Source: Orobanche coerulescens | Lineage: Eukaryota > Streptophyta > Magnoliopsida > Lamiales > Orobanchaceae | Reading direction: 5' to 3' | DNA: 64,000 nucleotides | Assembly (NCBI GenBank): GCA_033398695.1 | Contig: CM065801.1 | Coordinates: 108,586,670-108,650,669, forward strand | Shown here: positions 47,228-57,593 of the stretch, piece after piece | Position numbering within the stretch: the first letter of the stretch is position 1 | Layout of the letters: the number at the start of each line of letters is the position of its first letter | Translations under genes and position numbers: made by a program | Notes under the pieces: model-generated | Told to the model about the DNA's origin: nothing | Database searches by the model: none | Seen by the model: the letters and a program-made list of their open reading frames with translations, nothing else

Positions 47228-47564
47228 GTTTGGGAGCATAACACAGGGCCGGCACGAAGGATGATGAAAGATGAACGATACTAATTACACGAGGATCCGT
47301 TGATGTTGTATTGGTCTAGTTGTATTTTCTTTTCCGCTGCAGTATCTTTTCCCCGTTGTACGGGAGTTTATTGTATTTTGACCCCTGCGTGGGTATGTGT
47401 TTGGAATTGAGTTGTATGTTATTATTAAAAGACCAAATCGGTCTACTGAGTCATTTTGCCCTTAAAGGCATTGTTGATTTGTTCTATGTTGTTACCAGCC
47501 TGGTAGATCCTTGAGGAAAGGGTCTACGGCGTGTAATATCCCTGAGCGGATTGGGGGTGTTACA

Positions 47565-49756
47565 TAAATGGTATCGGAGCTTAGGTTGTGGAAACCTAGG
47601 CTGTCGGGTCAGTGGTGTCTGTTGAGTTTTGCCTCGTCGGATTATGTGTGACTAAGTCATGTCGCAACGCTTCGTCTGAGTTTTGTTGGTCGTGATTAGT
47701 ATCGTGGGGCGATCATCATCTTCGTGCGACCTGTGGATGTAAGTCTCTCTTCTTTGTATTGTGCCTCGTGTGACACGAGCTATTTGTTTGATTTTGTGTT
47801 AAGTGATGGAACCTTCATGTAGATTCTTGGTTTTGTGATGCGTTCGTGTGATTCTCTTATTTCGTTTGTATGAGGAGTGTTGTCATTATTTATGTCTTTT
47901 TGATAGTGATAATTGACTGTTTGTCTTCCCGGTAAAAGACATGTATTGTCTTGACTTTGTACGATTTGATGCGTATATTATAATATGTTTAAACGAATAT
48001 TGTTACATGAGCATTTTTGGGCATTCTAGCCCATTGAATTATTTTTGAAAACCTTGAGTATCTTAGAAAATAAATTTCGAGACGTACTTTTAAAACGAAT
48101 TATCTTCTTGCGGCGTTTTCAAGATTCTTTCTAGTGCCGCAATATATTTCAAAAAAAAATTTCCAGTTGAGGACCAAAAATATTTTGAGATATTTTCAAT
48201 TAATTAGAAACACTTTTACTTAGACCCGAGAGTCGAATATTCTGAAAGTTTTCACTAAGAGAAAGTGTCCTCATTTTTATCAAATGCGAAATGGTTCTCC
48301 AAAGTCTCGATAACGATGTTTCACGTTTGTACTTTTTTTGAAAGATGATACTCAAGATCAACCGGTGTTCTTCTAAATTATTGTTAAAATGAGGTTTTCG
48401 TTTTAAAACCTATCCATTCCCATTTAAGGGCTGGGTATGTATGTATGATATTCGCGTTCTCATTATGATGTTTGCTCCCGAGTATGATCGAATTGGCGGT
48501 GTGAGTGTTGAGTCGCTTTACACACATTTGTTGTGTTAGCCCTCTGTGAGAGATGGGATGTTGGTGTTGAATATTGTCGCCCCGTAGTGATTTCTGCGTC
48601 ATCGCTCTTGTACGAACTATTAGAGCTTGTTTGGCACGACCATGTGTATCGGTGATTATTCCATTATGTGTCAGTTGTTTAATGTATTGTTACCTTGCTT
48701 CTGTTTTTGTGAATTTCGTGGATGAGGTCGGGGGTAATACCCATACTATTTTGACTTCTGTATTTTCTCTTTCTCCAGTCTATCGATTCGCTCATGTTCG
48801 TTGAAACTTTATGAACTTGTTCTGTATTTTGGTTTCATCGTCCGAACGAGCTGTGATCTTGTTGTGGGTCGATCTGGTTATCGCTGTGACTTTTTCGAGT
48901 TCGGTTCGATTCTTGTGAACCTTGTTCAGAAGTGACATCATCTGGTTCTATTAGTTCTTTTATTCGAAGTGGATCGGATTTGGAACTCTTGTGTTTTCGA
49001 CTCTGTCGACTCGTTTATGTTCGTTGACATTTCTGAGCTTGTCCTGCCCCTTGCTTTTGTTGATCGAACGAGTGTGGTATTATTTTGGAATAACTCGTTT
49101 GTCGCTGTGACTTTTCTATTGCTATTCCCTTTCCTGTGGATCTTATATGAATGCACATCCTGTTGTTTTCACCGGATCATATATTGTCTCGAGTCGAGAT
49201 GTGAACCTTGGATTTGTTGTTTGAATTTGATTATCCTTCGTATTTCGGACATGATTGTTCGATTTTTGTTGTCTCGATCGTTTGTTTGTTCAATTTTTGT
49301 TCTTGTTTCGTGATTGTTGAGCGTTCAGGCTCCTTCCTAACTCCCTTAAGTTCGGGAAATTAGTCTCGTTTTCGATCTTCCAACCCTTGAGCGGTGGAAT
49401 TCCGTATTTGTTCAGCGATTGGCTCGCGTTTTGATTGATGTACCGTTGGGTTGGTCAATCATATTGATTTTCGTTCGTTGTGTTTTGTGATTGTTCGGAT
49501 AATTGACTTGATTGTATTATCCATTTGATGACGCTTGTCACTTGTTGGTTCTATTATATCCCTAACGGCGACGTAGTGTTGGTCGTCGTGGAGCGTGTTT
49601 TCACACCGTATATTCCTTTGCGTTGCTTGTAACGTTTCGCCGTTGGGCATGAGTTACGCGCTTCTTCTGTATCTCGTTGAATTTTTCCTGGCGGGATATT
49701 TCTTCTCCCTACTTGTTTTAAGTTTCGGGACGAAAATTCTTTTAAGGAGGGTAGAA
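47565..49756 (+). other. Z LARD internal region, non-coding
   Basis: T-rich plus strand with no gag or pol motif in any frame; the longest frames (e.g. 48969-49313) are low-complexity F/S/V-rich. The 3' edge is the PPT AAGGAGGGTAGA (49744-49755). Like the Y internal region in size and composition (strand reversed). Confidence 0.78.
47569..47580 (+). other. Z LARD primer binding site
   Basis: TGGTATCGGAGC four bases after the LTR end. Confidence 0.85.
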
Positions 49757-52700
49757 TGTAGTATCTGCAATTTTCGATTTTCGGTAAATTTCTTTTTTCG
49801 GCCGGAGTCCGTTTTGACGACTCGCTCATGACCGTTTCGTCATTCTGAGAATGATTAATTCTACGTTTTTTGTCATCCGAGTTCGTTTCGGTGTTGTTTT
49901 GTTGAGTTCTGTGCTTTTTAGCGACTTTTCCGCACTTGAGTTCGATTCTTGCGAATCTCGTTTGAAACTGCTGTTTCGAGTTTCACGTAAGTTTGTTTAA
50001 CTTTGTTATACGTGTTGTGAACTTCAGTTTGGTTATTCGATCACGTATCGTGATTTTCGGGCATTTTGGGCCATTTTGTAATTTACCCAAAGTTATGGGT
50101 ATCCGTATCTGTAATTGTTGTCTCGACCCGTTTCTTGGTCGCGTATAATTAATTATTGCATTATTATTTCATTTCGGGTCGTTGATGTCGCCCGCGAACT
50201 TTTCGTCGTGTTCGTTCCTTGCATTTTCGGAAATCGAGTCGTCGAGCCCTAGTGTTCGAGCACTGGCCGGACGGTTGCGGGACTGGCCGGACGATTGCGG
50301 GCACCGGCCGGACGGGTGTGGCAGGAACCGGCGTAGCGTACGCTACGGCCGGAAGGCTGCGCGCGCTAACCGACAGGTGTAGCGCACGCTATCGGCTGGC
50401 CTAACGCACGCTATCGGGTCTGGACAATGGAGTCTTGGGGTTCTGGAATCGGTTAGGCTCGGCAGGTAGCGCACGCTACTGTCGGACGCTGCGTACGCTA
50501 CGGCCGGAAGGTAGCGCACGCTACGGACGGAAGGCTGCGCATGCTACACAGCGAGCGATCTAGTCGAGGTCACTGGATTGCGGCCTGGGCCGATAGCGCA
50601 CGCTAGCTCGGCAGCCTAGCGCGCGCTAGTCCGGCCCAGTATAAATGTGGCAGAGCAGCCTCATTCTCATTCATTTTTCACTTCCTTTTCTGTCCGCGGC
50701 TGGCGATTCATAGGTGGCGAAGCCATGTTGTTGGACAACAAATCCACGAAATTCTTGAGTTCATAACATCAATCAATCATCCGTTATCATCCTTTGATCC
50801 GGCGAATCAAGGTAATCTTCCTTAGAACCCTAATTTCGTGAATTTGGGGGGTTTTGCATTTTTGTCCGATTCGTTCCGTGTTGTTGATTAATTTATGATG
50901 GGTATGATTAATCTTGGTAGTATTCTTGTGTTTAACATCATTTAATCCATTGTTCTTCGTCGAGTCGAAGTATATTTCTGGATTTCCTTCGAATCGACTT
51001 TTTGGGGGATTTGTTCTCGATCTCATTTTCCATCCGTTTTTGATGGATCGATTGTGGTTAAATGATGTTGTTAAACATATTCTATGGATTGTATATCCAT
51101 ATTTCAACTTGGAATTCCGTTTTCGTGTTTTGTCGGGACGAATCGTGTTCTTGGCCGTTTTGGGGAAAACACTTGAACATTCGTCGTTCGTTCTTTGAAT
51201 TCAACGGCTTTGAGTCATGCTATGGAATTCATTTCATTGTTGTTATTGTCCTCCGTAGTTTATTATCGCGAGTTGTCATTCGGTGGAGTCGGCGGGTTCG
51301 TAGTCGGTTCGTGCCAACCTACTTCGGTCGATTCTCCGCGTTGTGGTTGTTCGAGGCAAGTACCTTGTCCATACTATTCTTGTTTTGTGGATATGATAAT
51401 TGGTGATCATCTTGGTGTGTTTGTTTATTTGTTTGAAATGAGTTTTCAAAGGATTCGGCTAGCCTTCAAAACGCGTGTGTTTTATAAATTGTGTGGGTTG
51501 TAAGTGACTACGTGAATCCTTTGGATATATATTTGGTGTTGATGTTGCGCATGATAATGCGTGTGTACGTATATTGCTTATCTCCGTCGCGTTATGGTTG
51601 ACCTGCGTGTTGTTATTTATTCGTGTGGTCGTGGACTGACGGATGAATTATGTGAATTGGTGTATTGATTTGATAATTGTTACGACGATGACTGTGTACT
51701 TGATGTTTGTGACAATGTGAATACTTGTTGTGAGAGACGTCATATCTGGGAGCCTCTGAGGGCGGGGCGTGCGATCTCCGGCCTGGTGTACGCTGCAATG
51801 TGCGGCTCCATATGGTTGGTGAACACCGGTGTTTACCTGATGCGCGTGCAAGGGGCGGCGCGTGCAAGGGGCGGCTCTTATGGGAGTGACGCTGGCGCGG
51901 TGACACGGAAAATGTGCGGCTGACATGTGGAGTGAACGCCGGTGCACAGGCGTTTCAGTGGAGGCGCCTGGAAGGCTTATTGGTAACGGATATTTGAGTG
52001 TTTAGCTAAGACCCCGTTACCGAACGATTATCGTATTTCAAATTCTTTCAACTCTTTTCAAATGCTGGTCTCGATATAGACCGTGATTCATGTTTTCTGA
52101 AAGTGTGTTTCAACTTGTTTCAAAATGTTGGTATCAGGGTTAATTAACCAAGGACATTTGACGAGATCTCCGAGGGTTAATTAATTAGGGGTCTTGAACA
52201 GTTTTTGGGCGGACGAAAGGTTATGTCCTTGATTATACTGTGTTGAAATTTTGTGTTTTGGGTCGAGGACCCCGTGTGATGTTGAGATGTTTGATCTCGT
52301 GTTGATATTATTTGGATTGGGTCGAGAACCCCGTGGGAAATATTTGTGAAGACTCGCTTGTGTTGATTGAATGGTTTTCTTGCAAATTGCTTTCTGCCTA
52401 TTGGTCGAGGACCCTGTTGATTTTGGAATGAGGAGGATTTGATAAGCCTAAATTGTTTTCTATTAAAACTCTCGATGGCACTTTAACGGTTTTATAAATT
52501 GTTTTCCCTTGATTTGTGATCATTCGGTTTTGAAGTGTTTTACCCAAACTCATGCCTCGGGAAGTACTTTTCGTTACGTTTGAATCTTTGAGGATTTTCT
52601 GATTATTGTTATTCATGGAATGTGAATTGTATGGCTCGTATTTTCACTTTGTTCTTGCACTAGCAAAACAGTGGAGTTTTGCTAACCCCCGAGTATTCGG

Positions 52701-53064
52701 GGGGTGGATGTCTGTTTTTTCATTCAGGTTTGGGAGCATAACACAGGGCCGGCACGAAGGATGATGAAAGATGAACGATACTAATCACACGAGGATCGGT
52801 TGATGTCGAATTAGTCTACTTGTATTTTCTTTTCCGCTGCAGTATCTTTTCCCCGTTGTACGGGAGTTTATTGTATTTTGACCCCTGCGTGGGTATGTGT
52901 TTAGAATTGAGTTGTATGTTATTATTGAAAGACCAAATCGGTCTACTGAGTCATTTTGCCCTTAAAGGCATTGTTGATTTGTTCTATGTTGTTACCAGCC
53001 TGGTAGATCCTTGAGGAATGGGTCTACGGCGTGTAATATCCCTGAGCGGATTGGGGGTGTTACA
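49757..53064 (+). repeat. Z LARD 3' LTR
   Basis: Starts TGTAGTATCTGC; aligns along its whole length with 44230-47564, with small indels such as the loss of about 20 bases near 51465 and duplication of a GC-rich stretch near 51850. Confidence 0.9.
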
Positions 53065-54207
53065 GAGGGTAGCCGCCGCGGTCCGAGACGCTCGATCCCG
53101 CCCCTGAGGGACGGCCCAAGTCTCTCGCTTGATCAGTTCCAAACAGCAGGACAGATCGAGGAGGCCATGGCCATCCTATAGGAGCGACGGAGTGCTCTCG
53201 ACGCGCCTCCCGCTATCACCCCCTTGGCCATCCGCCGGATGACCAAACGGAAGTTCAAGGCGTTGCTGACCGAGTGATCGCCAGGAGGCTCCCATCCGCA
53301 AGAAGAGGCGCTCGCCAGCCGGGGCACCTCTGTTTTCGATCGCCTCGGCAGCGACCCATCTTGGCGACCGGGGCAGTCCGGACCCAGCCACGAGACGACG
53401 GAGCTCGAGTCCATCACTAGGAGCTCGGCCTATCCGACTCCCAGAAGGCATCCCAGCCATTTGGCTCCCCCTCGCCAATTAACCGAGGTCGGCAGCAGCG
53501 GAGTCAGGAGATCGGTACACGATCGCCTCGGCTCCCGCTCCAAAAGCCGATCCGCGAGCGACCATGCTACAGCAATGGCCGTGATGCAGCGCCAGCTCGA
53601 CGACATGAAGGCGCTCATGGAATCCGGGGCAGGCGCCAATAATAAGATCGGCGGGCCGAGCGAGCCGCTCGCGGTCCACATGGAGCTCGCCCCCATGCAG
53701 CACAAGATCGCTCCTCCTCAAACACCTTTGTACGAGGGGAGATTGGACCCCGAAATACACCTGAGCAAGTTCAACATATACATGACTGGGTGTGGGGCAT
53801 CAGACGCGACCAGGTGCCGAATGTTCCCTCTGACGCTGGACGACCTTGCCCACAGGTGGTACACCTCATTGGTGCCTCAATCCATCGGCTCCTTTAACCA
53901 ACTGGCGACCGACTTCACAGCATACTTCACCACCAGGGTCGCTCGGCCAGAAGGTCCCCATCGCATGATGCGGATCAAGCAAGGGAAAGAAGAGTCCGAC
54001 TCGGACTACATCGACCGGGTGGACGAAATCATCCTCAACGGCGAGCCCGTAAGTGATGAGATCGCCCTATACTCGGTCCTAGGAGGATTCCATGGTCTTT
54101 CGCCTATGTTCAGGCATCTTACGAAGAACCAACCCTCGACCTACGCGACCTTCCGAGCTAAGGCCACAGACTTTCTGGCCAGGCAAAGGTTTCTTCTTAG
54201 CCTATGA

Positions 54208-55120
54208 GCAGCGCGATCGGAGCCCGAGTGACGATCTCCAGCCCGCCAGCCCGATCGCCGATATCAACTTATGAATAACGATCGGCAGCCGGACGACGAT
54301 CACTAGTCTCCCAGCCCGATCGCCATCATCAAGCTACATCACCAAAAACCGGAGGACTCGTTCGCCATCTACAGTCCATCATCTAACATGGTGGACTACG
54401 GCACGAGATCGCCTCCACTGCACAATGTAGAATCCATGGTCCTGGTAGTCGATGGAACCGGCTGCTTCGGCCATGCAAGGTCCCTTTGGGCCAAGATCGC
54501 CCGCCCTTCATTTAAATACGAGGCTGGCGTAGTCTGAGGGCCCTCCAAAACTAATCAGTGGACGCGATCGCCCGCCCTCAAAGGTTCATCATTTAACATG
54601 GTGAACCCGGACAATGCGACGCGTCACTACCCCCGTCTCAACGTACATCGTCGAGGTTCGCCATCTTCATGGGGGGCCGAGGTGGAAGCCGAGCTAGCAA
54701 GCCGCGGAAGTGGAGTTGATTAATCCGACGATGCCCCGCGCAAGGACTCCTCTAGACCAAGACCGCACGCCCTTCGTTTAAATACGAGGCGAGGCGAAGC
54801 CTAACAGAGGACCCTCACAATAAAATGAGTCACGAGACAGACAATGTCGTTCGCGCACAAGACACGGTCATGGAGTCGGTCCATCGAACTCCGCGACTAT
54901 GCACGGTTCCTCATCGACGAAACAATCAAGTTTCTACGAGGGATCGGCCAATGTTGTTTTTTGCAGGTACAAGACCGGGAGATAGCTAGCCAATCGACCA
55001 GATCACCCAAGTCCGAAACAAGAGTCCACTCACCGGATCGCCCGTCCTCATCTTACACGATCGCCAACAAGAAACCACCTCGCCTCATGTCTTCAACATC
55101 GGAGTAAGCTGGGGGGCAAT
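54208..55120 (+). other. G2 region between gag and PPT
   Basis: Contains the diverged duplicate with TTTAAATACGAGG at about 54510 and 54777, an acceptor-like TTTTTTGCAG/GTACAAG at 54966/54967, and the PPT CTGGGGGGCAAT at 55109-55120. A frame at 54844-55107 (87 codons, MSFAHKTRSWSRSIELR) resembles a frame in G internal-1; it is weak and I leave it uncalled. Confidence 0.65.
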
Positions 55121-56153
55121 TGTTGTGTCGAGAATTATACTCTTCGACCGACGATCACCTCAGGGACCGGGCGACCTAGCCATAGCAGAGCAGTCAAGGC
55201 AGATCGGCCAGCCGAAGGTCCCAGGACAAGTCCCGGTGCCGAGCGATCGACATCTAAGATGATCGTCTCTCGGTACTTGGCGATCGACTCCTGGTGGCCG
55301 ACTACCAAGAAGATCATCTCTCGGCACTTGCCGATCGACCCTTGGTGACCGACCGATGCCGACCCCTGGTGACTGGCCGATGCCGACCTCTGATGACCGA
55401 CCAATGCCGACCGCCTCATGCCGATCGAAGCCGATGATTATCCAGTCGGCAAAGGCCGAGGCTCAGGATAGAACCCACGTGCAGTGCCGGGACAAGATCC
55501 GCATTTCACGGATCGTTGACCACAGCCTGTCAGCATCTTCCCACCAAGCGAGCCCGGCCGAAAAGGTGTCGGTAGGGCGCCGTGGCGACAACTCTAGACG
55601 CGTGCTGGCTCCTCATTGGACCGCACAGCTGGCTTCCAGCAGCAGCCTTGGACTTTAGGCAAACCGCCCATGTGACTTAAGGACGATCGCCCCATTATTA
55701 TATTGGACGAGAGGCGATCGCCCGCCAGGAAACAAGGCTTCTCAGCCCCTATAAATAGAAGGCTGCCTGTACTTGGAAAAGGGGCTACTTCTTGACAAGC
55801 AATACTCACAACTTGGCTTTCCTACTCTTGGCAACAGCTATCTCTCGGTTCATTCTTCTTTCTCAGTCTCTCTCACACAGAAGACGATCGGCCGAGAAGC
55901 AAGAACACCAAAGCTTCGCTCAAGAGCTGGATAATAGGATCTTTTTACACTCATTGTACTTAGATTCTCACTTTAATACTTGTATCCACGAATATTTGTA
56001 TTACTAACATCTCGCGAGAGCATTTAAGCCTGGGCCTAACAAACCCGGCAAATCTTGTGTTATTTATCTTCTCTCGGAAGTGCTCCCGCAACCTTGTTTG
56101 TTTTCCGTCCATTCCAACCGTATTTCATCTTCGGATAAATATTTCGGGCAACA
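55121..56153 (+). repeat. G2 3' LTR
   Basis: 1033 bases matching 42971-44006; TATA box near 55750. Ends TCGGGCAACA at 56153. Confidence 0.87.
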
Positions 56154-57593
56154 AGATCTAGCTCTTGAACGAAGCTCTGCGTGTTTCGTCTCTGTCGACC
56201 GTCTTTCGTGTAAGAGGTGCTGAGAGAGAAGAAAGGCCGAGAGATAGTTGTTGCCAAGAGTGAGAAAGCCAAGTTGTGAGCTGAATTAGAGAGAGACAGA
56301 GAGTTTTCCAAGTGCAGGCAACCTTCTATTTATAGGAGCTGAGATACTCTGTTTACTAACGGGCGATCGCCTTTCATGTAATATAATGAGGGGCGATCGT
56401 CTTTATGTCACATGTGCTGTCTGCCTTAAAGTCCGCTGCTGCTGCTGGCAGCCAGCTGTGCGGTCCAATGAGGAGCCTGCACGCGTCCTGAGTCGCTGTC
56501 ACGGGCGGTCCCACTGTACACCTTTCGGCGGGTCTGTCGGTTGGTGAGAAGATGCTGACAGGCTGTGGTCAACGATCCATGCTCTGCGGCGCCTTTTCCG
56601 GATCTGCACATGGGTCCTTGCTTCGAGCTTCGGCCTTCGCCGACTGGACGGGCGATGGCTTCGCGTGGCATGAGGCGGTCGCCATTTATTCGGTCACCAG
56701 GAGTTGATCGCCAAGTATCGAGAGACGATCGCCTTAGATGTCGATCGCTCGGCCCCGGGACTTGTCCTGGGACCTTCGGTCGGCCAATCTGCCTTGGCTG
56801 CTGGGCTCTGGATCAGTCGCCCGGTCTCTGAGGCGATCGCCTGTTGAGACATATAAATCTCGACACAACAGTACGTAATGCCTTATGCATAACATTCGTA
56901 AAGCGTATAATTTAGCGTACGTTACCTCAACATCTTAACGTACGTTAAGGGCTCTATACTTAGCCAAAATCCAACTGTTCCTGTCCGAAGTCTCGACGTA
57001 CAAAATACATACGGCATACTGAATACACATACTGAATCCAAAAATATTATCATACGGTATACCTGATATACAAATCAGTTCAACTTGATACAACATATCC
57101 TGAATATATATGTCAATCAAAAACGATAATCACACCAGTATAACTGTCTCGGTTCTCAATTTATTTTTCCATACTGTATAGATACCAAACTATACAGTAT
57201 ATCTCAGATAAAATAACGCGAAAAATTTATACTGAAAATCCGAGTATTACATACTACCCCCCTTAAAATAAGTTTCGTCCTCGAAATATGCGACATGTCA
57301 CCAACAACAGATAAATCCAAAACTTTCCAACTCATCACAAAACAATCAAGTGTCGCCACAAACGAATAACCAAACCAATATACTTACAGGTGTGTGAAGC
57401 CGATGATCTCCCGTGATACTAGCACACGTCTCCCACACGAAGTCTCAATACAATTAAAACACACGAATATCACAAATTGCAATTTGAAAAGAATCTCAAA
57501 AATTTTGAAAACTCCAAAAATCGATTTGACTCAAAAGTCAGAAAAACTCATTTTCAAAAGCCACGCAACTACCGTACCGGTAGAGCCACATAA

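Larger units (their letters stand above)
44230..47564 (+). repeat. Z LARD 5' LTR
   Basis: TGTAATATCTCC to GGGGGTGTTACA. U3 motif array 44805-45122, TATA box at 45136-45142, candidate intron 45312-47227, and a conserved 340-base end. Short open frames (e.g. 45562-45906) recur in the 3' LTR only because the LTR is duplicated. Confidence 0.9.
44230..53064 (+). mobile_element. Family Z LARD with 3.3-kb LTRs, complete
   Basis: LTRs 44230-47564 (3335) and 49757-53064 (3308) with target duplication GAGGG at 44225-44229 and 53065-53069. The internal 2.19 kb has a PBS and PPT but no recognisable coding sequence. The phrase before the PPT (AAGTTTCGGGACGAAAATTC, then TTTTAAGGAGGGTAG) matches that of X and resembles Tekay/Del chromoviruses. 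Size and lack of genes fit the LARD class. LTRs are highly similar, so insertion is fairly recent; it disrupts the G2 gag. Confidence 0.9.
44138..54207 (+). pseudogene. G2 gag, split by the LARD at 44230-53064
   Basis: Exonic parts are 44138-44229 (MSSASASKKATGHPAK onward) and 53070-54207; the intervening sequence is the LARD plus one copy of the GAGGG duplication. Together they equal 410 codons, the same length as G gag. The gag core is intact in 53461-54207: LYEGRLDPEIHLSKF, FPLTLDDLAHRWYTSL, EESDSDYIDRVDEI, LGGFHGLSPMFRHLTKNQP. Two in-frame stops (TAG 53179-53181, TGA 53275-53277) replace CAG and CGA of related copies. There is no zinc knuckle. It was decayed or disrupted independently of the minus-strand copies. 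Confidence 0.86.
42971..56153 (+). mobile_element. TR-GAG subfamily G2, plus strand, containing a LARD
   Basis: LTRs 42971-44006 and 55121-56153, PBS, gag, non-coding 3' region, PPT. Related to G (same gag, same LTR ends inverted), but the LTR is about 100 bases longer and clearly diverged. Flanks share ATCTAG (42965-42970 and 56156-56161), with two extra bases AG at the right junction, so the target duplication is probable but not perfect. Gag is split by the Z LARD. Without that LARD the element would be about 4.3 kb. Confidence 0.87.
42746..56870 (-). mobile_element. G solo LTR in X LTR-c, split by a sister TR-GAG
   Basis: LTR pieces 42746-42970 and 56156-56870 together make a 934-base-class G LTR. 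Target duplication GTACG is at 42741-42745 and 56871-56875. The interruption is the plus-strand TR-GAG at 42971-56153. Confidence 0.88.
36137..57251 (-). mobile_element. X array, LTR-c with nested insertions
   Basis: X sequence occurs at 36137-36272, 38507-42745 and 56871-57251. Subtracting the Z-like solo LTR and the G complex leaves about 4.75 kb. It lacks the CATG site occupied in LTRs a and b: relative to LTR-b a segment of about 45 bases between GTAAC repeats is missing near 42238. ACGT palindromes lie at 42249-42575, the TATA-like box near 42179, and candidate splice sites near 42023 and 38892. Confidence 0.86.
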
